Positions 25,301-39,300 of a stretch of DNA of 64,000 nt are shown one piece after another; position 1 is the stretch's first letter, and the number at the start of each line of letters is the position of its first letter. The stretch is from Campylorhamphus procurvoides (Eukaryota; Chordata; Aves; Passeriformes; Dendrocolaptidae): assembly GCA_013396655.1 (NCBI GenBank), contig WBMV01006429.1, forward strand, positions 1,174,739 to 1,238,738, written 5' to 3'. The notes beneath the pieces were generated by a model. The model made no database searches. It saw only the letters and a list, made by a program, of their open reading frames with translations, and was not told the origin of the DNA. A program made the translations under genes and the position numbers.

Positions 25301-28300
25301 CTTTTCTATCACCAGCCAATTGCAAAATGGTTTTGGGCAGTTCCTCTGTCCTGGGGATTAGGAAGAACTTAAGAAGAAATAATACAGGACATGGGTTTGT
25401 TTGCTACACACAGAGTATTGCTACAGGACAGGGTGACAGATCACTGAGTGGAAGGTACATGTTGCTAAATTAACAGAGACAGAGCTGTACAACCTGTGGA
25501 AGGTGCAGGGTGTTATCCTTAAGTTAGCATGAAATGGAGGAAAAGTTGTGCAGTGAAATGGCAGCTCCCCCACAGCATCCCCTCAAGTGCCCATCCCACC
25601 CACATCTGTCCCTGGCACACAGGGAAACCACTCCTATGTCCAAGCTGTGAATTGCACTGTTTTACTGCCAGTAAAAATTCCTTGTATTTCCCTGTGCTTT
25701 TTTCCCCATCAGTATAGTTTTCCTTCTATTAAGTAAGCACAGGAATTTTATATTACAGTAAAATTAGAAATCAGCTTCAGGGTTCACTCACTCAGATGGA
25801 CTTTACTCCTCACAGCTCCAGTTACTAAATGGATTTAGAACTTCATGTTTAGGGTGTCCCACGAGATGCATGAAAGGATGACATTCCTCTGGGGATGTTT
25901 ATGCTCTTGCACTGCAAAGTTGCCTTCGGCAACCAGAGTTCCTGTGGTATTGTGATTGGGATCTGGGGCCTTTGGTGTGAACATACCAGATGGGGTAAGC
26001 TGAGGACAGGGCTTGGCTTCAAAACTGTAGATGGACTGAAAGCAGAAAATTCAGTTTACCTCATCATTGTATCTGGGTAAGTGGGAGACAAGAAGATAGC
26101 TTTAATTGTAAATCAGAATCTCCCCTTTTAACTGCTGAAACTGAGCACATGTTTCTTGAATGGTTGTACAGTTTACAGAGAAAAAATTATACTAAGTCAT
26201 GGTAACTGGGACAAAACTTAGGGCAGAATCTGGGGAGCAGGGGTAAAAGAAAGTTGTCAGAAAACTAAAGAGGAATAGATGTTTCTGTATTTTGCTTAAA
26301 TCTTAAAATGAAGTGATTTTCCTCCTAAAAAATATTTTACCCCAGTCATAACATGTAATTTCAACTCAAGTCTGACACCTTCTTTTATATGCCATACCCT
26401 TCGACAGCAAAGACAGGCAGTTTGCAATCCAGTTGACCAAAACTGGCTGGCAAACCTGAAAGCAAAGCAGCCAAATCCCTTATTTGTACAGCTGCATGCC
26501 CCAGGCCCTCCTCCACCCCCCAAAACGATCATGTTGCAGGACACCAACTCTGCATCGAGGAGTTACCTCCAGGTCCTGCAGCAGGAGTGGGATGATCACC
26601 AGTCTCCTCTGGCTTTACAGGCTGGGACAGTTCTGCCCAGGTTTTGGAGGGAAGCAGTGCATTTATGAGTCCACCTGGCAGGAAAAATTGAAATTACTTC
26701 TAAGCAACCTAAATGGATGCAGGTTTAACTGGGATGTGCTAAAAACATCAGAAGTTCATGAGAAATTCTCAAATAAGCAACCACAGTATTTCACATAACC
26801 TATCTTCTGAGTTCATTTGGAAGAAGCAGCAGTGAAGAAGGCAGAAGGAACAGCTTCACAGCTGTTTTGCTCTGGAGCTGCAATAAGAATTTCCATGCTG
26901 GGAACCAAAGGAAGTGTGTCTGTTCAGAAGAAAGCACCAGCACCCTGACATTTGCTGCTTTAGCTTTGCAGTGATTTCTATGAAGTGTCATTTTCCTTTT
27001 GAACCAGGCCATTCTAAGGAAATCCCAGATAAGAATCCTTTCCTTTTCCAAGTAATGGGGGATTATCATCTGTCATAATTACGGATTACAATTTACACAA
27101 AAAAATTCCAGTTTGGTTGTCTGTGAGTCACATTGTTTACTGGCTGTCTCAGCACAAGGAGCACAGATGTGAAGTGAAGTCACAAGCTGCAGCACCTTCT
27201 CTACATCTTGGATTGGAGATGGGGGCTGCCAAGGGCTGAGCTAGTCCTGAGTCTGACTGGTGAGAGTCATCATCCTGTCTGGACACAGGCAAGGCTTCCT
27301 TATGACATCACTTGTGCTCCGACACTGCTGTGACACACCAAATCTTCTCCCCCATGTCTGCATGGCAGGGTAACACTTCACACAGCCAGGAAATCCAGGA
27401 GGGCCGAGAATAAGAAGCAGAAAGAGGGATTTTTTTAAATTTTTTTTAAACATCTGAGTCTCCCAGTCCCAGAGAAGTTTACCTAACACTTCTGAAGTCC
27501 CAGGCAAAGAAGTTTTGTTAACCTGTATTTACATAAGCCTTAGAGGCTTTGCCAGCCTAAGGTGTGTGTAAACCACCTTGTCACTCACGAGCAGCACAGC
27601 TCTCAGCAGCTCATGCTGAAACATCCTTTGCAGCAGATCCACAGAAAGATTTTATTAGCAAAGGTTTCACCTGCCTGTTTTCTCTCCCCACCTCCCCTTT
27701 CCTTATGGAAGAGGCTGCTCTCCAAAGCCCATCATTTGTTATGGTGTTGCTTGTGCTTGTGACAAAGCTGCTGGCCCTGGAGCAGAGCCCAGGCTCTCCC
27801 AGGGCGCAGCATCACAGGAGCGGAACAAGATAGGAAATATTTGTTGTCTGAAGGGTAATGGGAAGCAGCACAGCAGGGAAGGGTGGATCCTGGGGCAGGC
27901 TTGGGGCACAGGATCTCTTAGAAAACACTCTAGAAAGAAGCTGCCAGGAGCTGAGACAATGCCAGTGCCCCCCTAAAGAGGCAGAGCCCGGAGCAACAAA
28001 ACTAGATGGTGGGAATGGATGAAAAACCTACAGAGTGGAAGAAACAGACTCTGAGAAGGGAAGAGCTCAAAGCAGAAGCTGGCTAAGAGCTCTGCCAGGC
28101 CAGCAGCAGGGCTGGTGCCCACATCAGGAGGGCTGCAGCACTCCTGTATTTCTATTCATGCAAAGAATTTTTCACTCCTGCCAGAATAATTCCACCTTCA
28201 CCTTCTTCCAGGCAGTTCCATTATTGAAATGCTGCAGTCTGCTCTTGCTAAGTATTCAGACAACAAACCCACACCAATCTGCCCCTGTCTCCAGTCACAG

Positions 28301-30300
28301 GTTCACATTTGCTGTGCAGTTTTTATTCCTGTGCAAGAATAAATATTCTTGTGTACGAGGAAAAGTTCCCCACAGGAAAAACTACAGAGTTTGAACTCCT
28401 CAGTGAATAAATTAACATCACTTCTGCCATCTCCTCCCCTTTCCTTTCCAAGGTTAGCACAACTGCAGGCTTTAGCAGCAAGTATCACATTGGTGTTCTC
28501 CAAATAAACCTGAATTCCAGAGAGGCTTTTAACAGCTCCTCTTCTCAGGAAAGGTTTGCTGCCACAAATAAAGCAAACCAGGAAAAAGAAATTCTCAAGT
28601 GTTTGATTTTTCTGTCCAGTCACTGTTTTGGTGAAAGAGAGCAAAGAAACTTTTTCACACCCCTCACTATGAATTTTCAGCTCTGTTTGCTTTGACTTTT
28701 TGTAGCTAAGCCAAAGAATAAAAAAAAAAAATCCAGCAAAAAAACCCCAAAACCAACAAACCAACCCACGTCTGAAAATTTCCACTAATGAATTCCAGAC
28801 TTCTGGACTGCAAAACCATCTGCTTTCTCCCAAGTTATGTTGTCAACAACTAAGCACAGCTGTATGAAGGGTAACAAAATATTGCACAGTTACTTGTGTT
28901 TCTACACCCCCAAATCTGCAGGGCTATTGAAAAACAGTGGAGAAACCCACCAGGTCCAACCCAAGGCTTTATCACCACCTTCATCTTTGCAAAAACCAGC
29001 AGCACTACCCTGATCACATTAGGCAGGCAGGTTACATAAGTGGCCCATCTTGATTGTTTTTGCAAAATCTTGTAATAAAGAGCCAGGGGATGGTAAGCAC
29101 ACTGCCAGGGCTTTTATCATCCCACCTGGGAGGCAGGAGCTGGGATGCTGCACACTGGGATTAAATAGCTCAGTTTCCCCTGGGATCCCCAGGCAGCCCA
29201 GCAGCTCCAAGGAGACAAACATGTGAGCAAGAGGAAGCTCCACTGAGCTTACAGCATCTCTCAAGCCAAATCACTGCATTAACATTGCAAACAAGACATT
29301 CTTTAGTCCATCGGTGACACCTCTGAGTCTGCTGATGACTCTGTGCAGTGCAAGGGAATAGCCTGGGGTGCTACCTGAATGTGCTGCTGACACCTGGAGA
29401 ATCCTCTGCAGGAACAGCCCCCATCAACCTCACCCCATCAGAGGCAAATATTGAGAGGCAAATAAAGCTTTGACTAAGTCTAATTCTGGTATCTTTGGGA
29501 GCTCTATCCCTCATGGCATCTTCTTCCTTAAAAAGTCATAGATTCATTTATAACTGTTAAAGAAACACAAACTGATTAATCAATAGAATTCATAGAGTAA
29601 ATTCAATGTATGGATAAGAGGGCAAGGAGAGCTGATACTATGGAAGGCTTCCTGCATGCTTCTAGAATGTTTTTAACTTTCAAGTTTCCTCACTTCCTCT
29701 CTTACAGCCTTTCTTTTAATAAGGCAGAAGGGAAAGAGAGGCTCTGAGATAGACATTTAGGAACTGAAACCACATATTTCACATAGAGCCTGTCAAATAT
29801 TTCAAGTCAGAAATACTCAGGAATGCATAAATAGCTTGTGCTTCAATTGTTACAGCCTACACGAAGATATTTTTTCCAGATAGACTGGGGAAAAGCACAA
29901 CTCAGAATATAGCACTTCTTTACTCCTAGAGGGAGAGCTCCTATAAATTTCCATGAACACAAATAAATAATATTTCAGTTATTTTACTGACCAGCAAAAT
30001 CCAAAACCCAGTCCTAAGTCTTCCTCTCCATTTTCTGTTAATGGTGTAAGCCATAGCTTATTCACTGCCTTGATTCTGGCTGCTGATACTGAATCAACTT
30101 AAGCTCCTTATCCTTTAAACTAATGGATGTAAATATACCAAAAAAACCCCAAATAAAACAAAACACCACCTCTCCTTCAGAGGCACAACCAGGCAGGTAC
30201 AATGGAAAGAGACAAGTCAAGTGAAGGCTCCAGCCCTTAAATAGAGCCAAGGGACACCCCCCAATAAGAGCAGTTCAGCCCCACCACAGGGGGATTTACC
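22376..30300. other. Intergenic DNA, no gene seen
   Basis: No ORF here shows a recognisable domain or spliced partner. An AT-rich patch at about 23,090-23,470 with TAATTA (23,166-23,171 and 23,391-23,396) and ACAATGG (23,334-23,340) could be regulatory. Confidence 0.55.
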
Positions 30301-33300
30301 TGCCCTACAGCAGCTGAGTTAATAATTCACAGATGGACACGATCAGCTCTTCAAGGAAAGATCCCAAACACACAGATGGCTTAAGGGGTTAGGATGAGAT
30401 CTGAGCTTTTAGAAGCACGAACTACATTTGTGAATGTTGCATCCATCAGGCCCTTCCTAAAAATGCTCCTCTCTAAACTGAGCAGCTCTCTTGGAGATGT
30501 TCAGAATGAGCAGTGGCAAAACTACCTGATTTTGGCTTGCAGCCCCTTGGCCTGGCCCTGGGGTTATTCTGGGGATCATCCCTGGAGTTAAAATGGGCGA
30601 GAACAAAGCTGGAGCCAATTTCTCCCTGTCTTATTCAGACTGGTGGATTCTTGGGGTTTATTGCTGCTTATCAGCTCTGGCCCAGGTGCTCACTGACTTT
30701 ACCCCAGCCTGACTGCTGGGCCTCAGGGAATCCCTTCCCACTGAGGATTTGCATCCAGTACCTGTGTGTCTGCTTGTGCTCATAGCTGGCAGCTTTCCTT
30801 AGATAAGCAATCAGCTGTTAGGAAAATTCCCAAGAAAGCAAGTCCTTATTGCTGCAAGTCTCCCAGCACAGAAGGGTAATGCTGGGGCCAGTACCTGCAT
30901 GTCTGGGCTGGGGCAAGGGCTGCAATCTCAGGTCTGGGTCTGTGCATGAGAGACACATTATTCACAGCACTCGAAATTCGACATTTGTGTTTGGGTTTAA
31001 CAGCCCAAAACATCCGCTGAGGAGACAAATAAAGTGATAAATCACTATTCTTATTGCTTTCATGGGGAAAGGACTTGTCAGAAGTCCCAAAGAAAGCCAG
31101 AGCTAGGGTGTGATGCTGAGGATGGAGCCTCTGTAGGGTCTCTGTCCCTGTCACAAGCCCATCTCTTGCTTTTCAGATCACACTTGAAAACAAAAGGTGA
31201 TGGAATATTTCATTTTTCCATACAAGAGGTATCTCAGATGATCTAGTCAGTAGGAGCTGCCCTTTGCAAATCTTGTTCCCTTTTTATTAAAGGATCACCT
31301 CTAACAAATAGTTTTTAGTGACAACTTAGAGGATGTTTCAGTGATCACTGAAATGGTCCATCTTTTAATGGATCTGAGCTCTGTTCACTGGGCAGAAAAT
31401 TAAAAGGCATGTCTGCAAAATTAGCAGGAGATATATCCTTTTCTGGCATGCAAAAATACAATTCCTTTCTGCTAAATCTGGCTTAGATTTAACAAAACAT
31501 ATTACACAGATGGAGATTTCTTTCAAAAACAAATTAGCCATCCTAGGCTAACCCAGATTTAATGGTTCTGGTAGGACAGTTCAATACAAAACAAACTATC
31601 AACCAACATTAATTATAATTTCCTGTTTACGTCGATGTATTTGTTGCCAGTTGGTTTATATGTGTTTTATATGGGCATAACTGTTAGAGTAGTAACACTG
31701 TAAGGCAAAGTTCAGCCTATGAGTTTATGAAAATGGTTATTTCCATTATTTGTGGTACAATATTTTGGGCAGAAGTATTTTATGAAAAAAAATCCAAACT
31801 GTTAGAGTACAGATACAGTGAATTTAAGTACATTTTTTGTCCATGTGAAATTTCTGGTGAAATAATGTTTGCATCTCTTAGAGAAGACACAAATTTTTCC
31901 AGAAATCAATCTTCAGGCATTCCAGGACTCAGCCAATTAATGGTCTTTCTTGTGCTAAGAGCCATCAAGTGAATGAATCTTTCCTGTTTGATAACATTTT
32001 GTTGTCTTCATTCAGCTCCAGCCTCATGAGTATGGAAATAGTTAGGTTCCTCTGCTTTCCATGTTTTGGTTCAGGAAAAGAAAGGAGCTGGTCTATTTGA
32101 TCCTTCTCAAAACAAAACTAAACCCACAGGACGTTTTGCCAGGTCTTTTGTGGTAAAGCAGCATCCTCACTGTTTGCAACAAGCCTTTCTGCTTCCTCCC
32201 ACAAAGTGAGACACCAGGAGAACGTCACTGGGAGGCCAAGCTAGCAGAAGGAAGGTTTCTTCAGGGGAAATCATTTCCTTCTTCAGGCAGTGTTTAGATC
32301 TCTAAAAAGCTTCCAAGAAAATGGCTTAGCACATGCATTTTCTCCCCCAGCACTCCACTGTTAGCAGTGTTTCAGCAGTCATTCTTGTGGGAAATATAAC
32401 AGGGATTTTCACTGTCCATGGATGTAGACGAGGAGCCCAGTTTGCAATAAACCCCTGCTCCCCTCCTGACTATCCTCTAAAGCACAATCCCCCTGGCCTG
32501 GGTGTTGAAGCTCCCAGCCTGCAAACTGTTCAGAACAGGCTCTGAGCAGATGATTCCCTGACCTTCACAACGTGCTGTGAAAGCAGAATGTCCCCCTTAG
32601 GGACATGAAATACCTATGGAGTCTGCCTTTTCTTACTCAGGGTGTCTCCAAGGTGAACCCTAGAACTAAGCTTGTGGCATTTTCCTTTAGTTCTAAAGCA
32701 CCAGTGAGACCAGGGGAAGATGCTTCAAGGGTTAAATGGGCTTTAGCAGATCCTATTTAAGCCTCATGCTCCATCATTATTTTTTCATATAAATGCAGGT
32801 AAGTCACTAAAGTCCAGACCATTAAAAACAGCACTTTCCTTGGTATTATAATGCCTTGTGCTTGGGCAGCTTGGGAATTTAATCCTGAGCCCTGAAAGCA
32901 ACTCAGCAGCACTTTGAGCCCTTGGTAGCCACGTTTCAAGTCACACATGGGAAAAGTACACAGAAGGAGGGAAGGATGTCCTTTGGGATCTGGGAAACAA
33001 ACCCCACTGAAACATCAAAGCTCCCCACGAATGACCTGATACGAAACATGTTTGGATGATAAAGCAGGTGCCAAATATATCTGTCTGTGTATCTGAGACA
33101 AGAGGGAAAGCAAGGCTGAATTAATCTGTTCCTTGCAAAATCATCTAAATATTAAATCTATGTCCCTGAACTCTTTTTGAAGTCTTTTGATGAACCTTCC
33201 CATCGAATGCGCCCAACATGACCATGCCAATAATGTCTCTAAACGTTCTCTCTAGTGAAAGGAATGACATGAAAAATGTAATTCCTTCCTAACTACTCAC

Positions 33301-36300
33301 CCTGCTGTGAGCCTTGTGTGTAGAACCAGAGCAGTGATGGGACCACGTGTGTCTCAGTGACACACTCAGTGCGGGAAGAGCTTGGGATGAAGACGGAAAT
33401 GACCCGTCGAAGTTGGAGCGTCAGACCTTGCACTGTTGGGAATCACATTTCACAACCTTCAGCAAGAAAGACAAGCTCAAGAGCGGAGTTAACTAAGCCA
33501 AAGGCAGGGAAAAGATAACCTACAGAAAGTCCAAACCATCTTTTAGCTGACCAATTGACATTAGAGTTGGCAGGTTTGAACTGGAGAGTAGAATTGTCCA
33601 GATGGAAATGCAAGGATGCAGCTACCAAAGACTTGTAGAGACCCACTTAAACATGCAGTGTCCTGTGTGTGTTTGCTGGGAAATTACTGGTGTTGAGGAG
33701 CTGCCTGTGGATCCTCAGGGCAGAGTTCAGCTGATTGCACAGAGAGGATGAACTGTCTGGTGGCATCTCCCCGACTTCTGCTGGCCATGAGTTGATTGGC
33801 TTTGTGCTGTCCACAGCCATATTTCGGGGGACTTGGATCATCCTCTGAGTCCTCCTTTTACCTGGTTATAAACCTGTCTAAACAGACAAACTCTGAGTGT
33901 AGCTGAGCTAAACTAGCAGCAGAGGTTGAGCTTTGGATTTGAAGAAAAAGCATTAAATAGCACAATTTGGGAAAGAGATAAAGCTGAATGTTGTTTTTTG
34001 TTCCTGGTGTCCCCAGTGAAGACAAAAAGTAGAAGGCTCAGAATTGTTTGTATCACTCCAGTAGGAAACTATGGGCAGTTTTAGGATTCTGTGGCAGAAA
34101 TGGATCCTGAATCCTAGAGAGGTGATCCCAAGTATCACCACTTTTAAATGCTCCGTTTGAATCACCATCCTGATGAAAACATCTCTGGAACACCTGATGT
34201 TTCCTTGTTTCCAGCTCTCTAAGGCCATCACTGCCTTTGCAGAAAAAGGTGTTTAAGGCAACAATGAGGATAACAGACATTAGGTCTGAAAAGCTTCTCA
34301 GAGAGACCCCAAGTTCACAGGGTCAGTCATACCTGACATTCATTGTAGCAGATCACGACTTCTTCAATGTCACTACACACAGAGCTAGATATTTTTGGCG
34401 GTGGGAGAACTTGTATCATAACAGCTCAATAGCTTTAATTTGCAACGCAAAATCTATCAGATTTGGGGTTTTAATCTGACACTGCAGCTTACAAGAAGTT
34501 TTGACCCTCATAACAAGAATTTCCTTCTTGAGCCTCACCATTCAACTGAGCCATCCTTAACCTTCCCCAGCAGGGCACACTGATGAGAACAGGATGTGAT
34601 ACGAGGCTCTGCTTTCTGTACAAATCCAGACTTGCACATTAGCTAAACCATATTTGCTGCAGGGCAAGAATTGCTGATTTTTTTTTTTTTCCTTCCCATC
34701 CTGTTTTTTTCTTTCCTCTGGGGCATCCATCCTGACATCTCATCCTAACCCTGAACAGCATCAGTGTGTGCATGACGCCACTGGTGAGCAGGGTGCTTAT
34801 CAGGAACAGCAGCCAGAACTTCACCTCGGAGGAAAGTCACTCCCTGGCCATCTGAACATTTACACTGAATGTTTTCTTTTTCAGCTTCCACCAAGGGGTG
34901 TTTGTTTTTATCCACCCCTTTTATTTCCTCAGTAGCAGCAGAGAGGTTTGGAATAAAGCAGGGGGAATACTTCTGATTGTTTGGATTCTGTTCGAGATGG
35001 ACAGATTTATGTGTTTACCCTGGAAATGACTTATTGAATCATACTTTTGAGCAGAGCCAGGGAGCCCCCTTGCCTCCACCTCCCCCAGCCAGTCCTCTGG
35101 GCTTTGCCATAATGTGGTTTTCATTATAAGCAGGACCATTTTCTTCCTTACTACAGTATTTTTCATTATGCAGGGAGGAGAACAACTAGGAAAATCAACC
35201 TCTGTTAAGGAAAGAATTGATTAAAATTATTGGGGGGGGATAAAGGGCTTTTAGACTCATTTGTGTGTAATGGTGTTAAAGAGGTGCTGATGGAGGCTGA
35301 GGGGAGCCTTATCCTGTGTTTATAGTGCAGTAATGTGATAGAATAAGGACTCATTAAGAGCAGACCTCAGGGCTCAGGCTGGATCTCAGGTTTTTGCTGC
35401 AGTTCAGGTGGGCTGATTCAGTTGGGTTACCTTTGGTGGTGATCTTAGCAAAGAAACTCCTGCTTGCCAGCTCACCACCTCGGGGCTGCCCTAGAGAGCT
35501 CAGTGAAAATGCTACACTGCTGCTAGAAACACGAAGATGTTGAAGAAATTCCTCTTCAGCTTCAGCTTTTCTTGGGCTCTGTATCTTTTCCTGACTTCAG
35601 GAACACGAGGGTTAATCAAATCCAAGATGTTTCTCTTTCTGTCTTGTCCCTACAATGCACTCTGCAGGGATACCAGAAGGTGAACTGTGCTCTGTTGCCT
35701 GGAGGAGAGGACAGAGATCCCATGGGTGAAGAATTAATTGCCACTTTTTGGTGACAAAACTATCCATCCCAGCACCATGCTGGGTGACTGAGCCCTCGCA
35801 AAGCTTTCTGGCCAGCTTCATCCATGTCACATTTGCCCTGCCATGAGGGATTAGAGCCCAACTGCCTCCTCAGCAAACCATCCTCTGGTTGTATTACCTG
35901 CAAAAGAACAAAAGCCATGACACCAAGAGAGAGATCAATCCTGTGCACATCACCCTGTCCACCCAGGTCCCACTGGGGCTTGGCACACTGGTGTCCTTCC
36001 CCAGGACACTGCTCCCTGCAGACCCCAGGGGATGGGTGTGGCTGTGAAGATTCCAGCACAGCCTTTTGCCCCGTGAAACTGTCCTAATAAATCCCCAAAA
36101 TAGTATCAGAGCTCGGAGGGATTCCTACCTCCGCAGCCCCTTGATATGTATCAGTTTCAGAGGCTGATGTGTATTGAATTACCAGTCTTAGCATCGTGGT
36201 AGAAGAGAAATTCCACTGGATGTCAGAAAGATCTCCTGTTACCCTTTTAAGGGGAGAAAAATCGAAGGGCTGTAGGGCAGAACTGCTCTTTGACATGTCA

Positions 36301-39300
36301 AGTTACAGCCACGAGAGGTTATCTCAAACATCTGCTGTTGATTTGCGTGACCCTGGAAGCGGAGACAGTTCACACAGCAACTTCTCTTGTGCATTTGGTG
36401 TGACTTGCCTTGGCTTTCTCTTTTTCATGTCTCACTCCACCAGTGTGAGTGGATTTAGAGGAAGCTTTACTGAGTGATTTCCTGGTTTATGTGATAATTT
36501 CACTTTAATGAGGACGAGAGATGACGAAGCTGAGCGGTGAACAAGCCCATCTGAAATTCTGAGGTTTCCATGTGAATTCCTGGTGTGGGGTTCATGCACC
36601 CCTCCCACAGCAGCCACTCATGAGGAAGTCTTTGATGCATGAGACATGACAGAGCCACCTTTCCACAAACCAAGGCATTTCCAAATTCATGCATTTTCCC
36701 TCTGGGTCCTTCCTTTTCAGCTGTGGCCTTGCATGAGATAACCCTGTTGGTTTTTAAAGAAAACAATCTAAAATCTAGCAGATATAATGACTGAGGATAT
36801 TGAGCAAGGAGCCATTTACCCCGTTGTGACCACTTGAATCATTCTCCAGATGTAACCAGAGCATCCCTACCGTGTGACATGACATTTTCTGGGGCAGAGA
36901 AGAGCAGCTGCCATGTCTCTGACAGAAACAGCGCTGCAGAAGCTCTCCTAGGGACATTTTATTAGACATTTTCAGTCTAATAGCAAAGCTTGGAGCAGTG
37001 TGACATTTCTTGCTTTGGGTGGGACGAGTGATATTTCATTAATCATTGCTTGTTTTGGAGTTACATCACTGTCCATAAAGTTGAAAAACAGAGAGTGTTG
37101 TGTAGTTTCAATAGGCTTGACCATCGAATTACGCAAGTCATCAGTAGTAGGGGAGTGGAACAGGTCACCCTCATGGTTGCAACGCCCAAGTGTAGGGGTT
37201 TTTTTTCCCTACCTAATGTCTTTTTCTTCTGAAAGTGGCTGTGCCTAAATCAGACTGAAAATGACACAACTGCAAAACTGTGGCAGGGGCTTCAGCTTTA
37301 CCCACAATGACGGTGAAGTTGCAGTCTGTCCCAGCAACAAGACTTCTATTTTTCATGTGTTAAAAATCAGAGCTGGAACTTGTTGATGGGAAATACACAA
37401 CCAACTCGCTGTCACCCTTCTACAAGGCAAGACTGGCCATTTTCAGTTGTGACCTTTGGCCACTACTGTGCATTGCTCAAGTCCAGGAAAATCAACACCA
37501 AAAGAAGGGATGGATTCCCTGTGGGATCCAAGCTCTGCACCGCTGGGTACCAGATCCATCTGACTGGATGCAGGGGGTCTTTGAAGAGGTGGGCTGTTCT
37601 GGACAGAGCATTTCAGCAGCTGCTGGAAGTTTCTGGCCAACCCTAAGCCTGGAGAGGCTGGCTGAGAATGTGGAGATTTGGCCCGTTCTTGTTCCTGTTG
37701 AAGTGAATGGATTTTGGCATCATTCTCAATGGGCAGCCCAATCAATGTGCCATGGGGGGTTCTCCCACATGTGTGATTAAATGTGTGTACAAGCTCCTGA
37801 GTCAGTATTTCATCAGTTGCTCCTTTAATTGAGTTTGTACTTTTCAGACATACAAAACAAACATTGATTTCCTTTGCTAAATGGAGAGCAATAAACTGGG
37901 GTTGCATTCTTTTATTATCAGGAAATAGTATAATACTCAAAAGTCAGAAGTGTGCAGTCTGGTATGCTGAACCCTGGGATGAGAAATTCCCATCACTGGT
38001 ATCAGAAAAGGGCTTTGTACAAGTGTTCATTTACATATGTATTTACATTTGACCATAAAGCAAGATGTGGCCAACCCATAAAAATGTAGAGAATGATAAA
38101 GCAAGAGAAACAATATATAAAATGATAATCTTCTCCATCTACAGTATTCCACTCCATCTGTGTTGGATCAGAGTTTGGCTGCTGAGGATGAACTTTCAGA
38201 ATATGTTGTTCCCATTTTTGGTTCTTTAGGGAATTGGGGAGCTTTTGCTCTGACTTTTCATAAGCTCTTCTTTTTATATGGCAAAAAGCTCAGCAACTAC
38301 AGAGTTACAGTGTGGTAGACAGGCAGCAGAAAATGCTAAATGGAATTTTACTTTGTATATTTTTGTAAACTTCACGTGCCTACAAAGACTTGGGCAGAAA
38401 GCTCCTCAGCACATAACATGGCTGGAAGGCAGATGCCTTCTGATTTCTGAAGTGGAAGAAGACAAAATGCCACTGCAGATGCCAAAATAATGATTAGTGA
38501 ATAGTTTCAGCCCTGAAACTTCAATATCCAAATATAGTCTGAGACTCCACTGCCACACCAGGAATGGAGCTGGAAAGTCCCTGTAGTAGCTTGTAACAGA
38601 AATGTCTGTTGAGAGACAAGGGTTGAAATAATTAAAGAAAATATAAAAGCCAAGAATAGCAATAACTGGATATGTTTTAAGATCTTAAGACCCAAAACTC
38701 AGAATACACTGTCTGTTGTATAATGACTCATAATGAATTTCTGTACAGGCCAGTTCTTCTCCCACTTTGAAGATCTATCATTTATCAGGTGCAGTGTCAA
38801 AGAGCTCATTCACTGGCATTTGTTTTCCACTGACATGACTTCATGACCAACAGCTGACCATGTCCATTGGAGCTGCTCTAAGCTTATAATTGAGAAATGG
38901 CCAATTTCTGTGTGTCTGAGGGTCATTTCCTTTCTAGTCCCATATTCACATGGCAGTTCATGTAGCCCAATAACCCCTGCCTGAATCTGCAGCAGGGGCC
39001 AAATTAAACCCCACAGCTTTTCCATTTCAGATCTACCTCCTTCTCCTAAACCAGGACTGTCTGGTTGATTAGGATTCTGGATTTTAGGAACTGGCATTGT
39101 GCACTGAAGGCCATGGCTGGGAGACCTCCTTTAGGATGGTGCAATCAGGCTGTGAGCAGCACAGGCTCCCAGCAGTGACACTGGAGGCACCACAACTGCA
39201 GAGCCAGGGTGGAAGGGGTCCGAGCAGTAAATGTTGTCACCATAATAGTGAGGGATCCTAAATTAATTGTGCAGCCCAGGTAATTCTGGCTGCCCTGTCC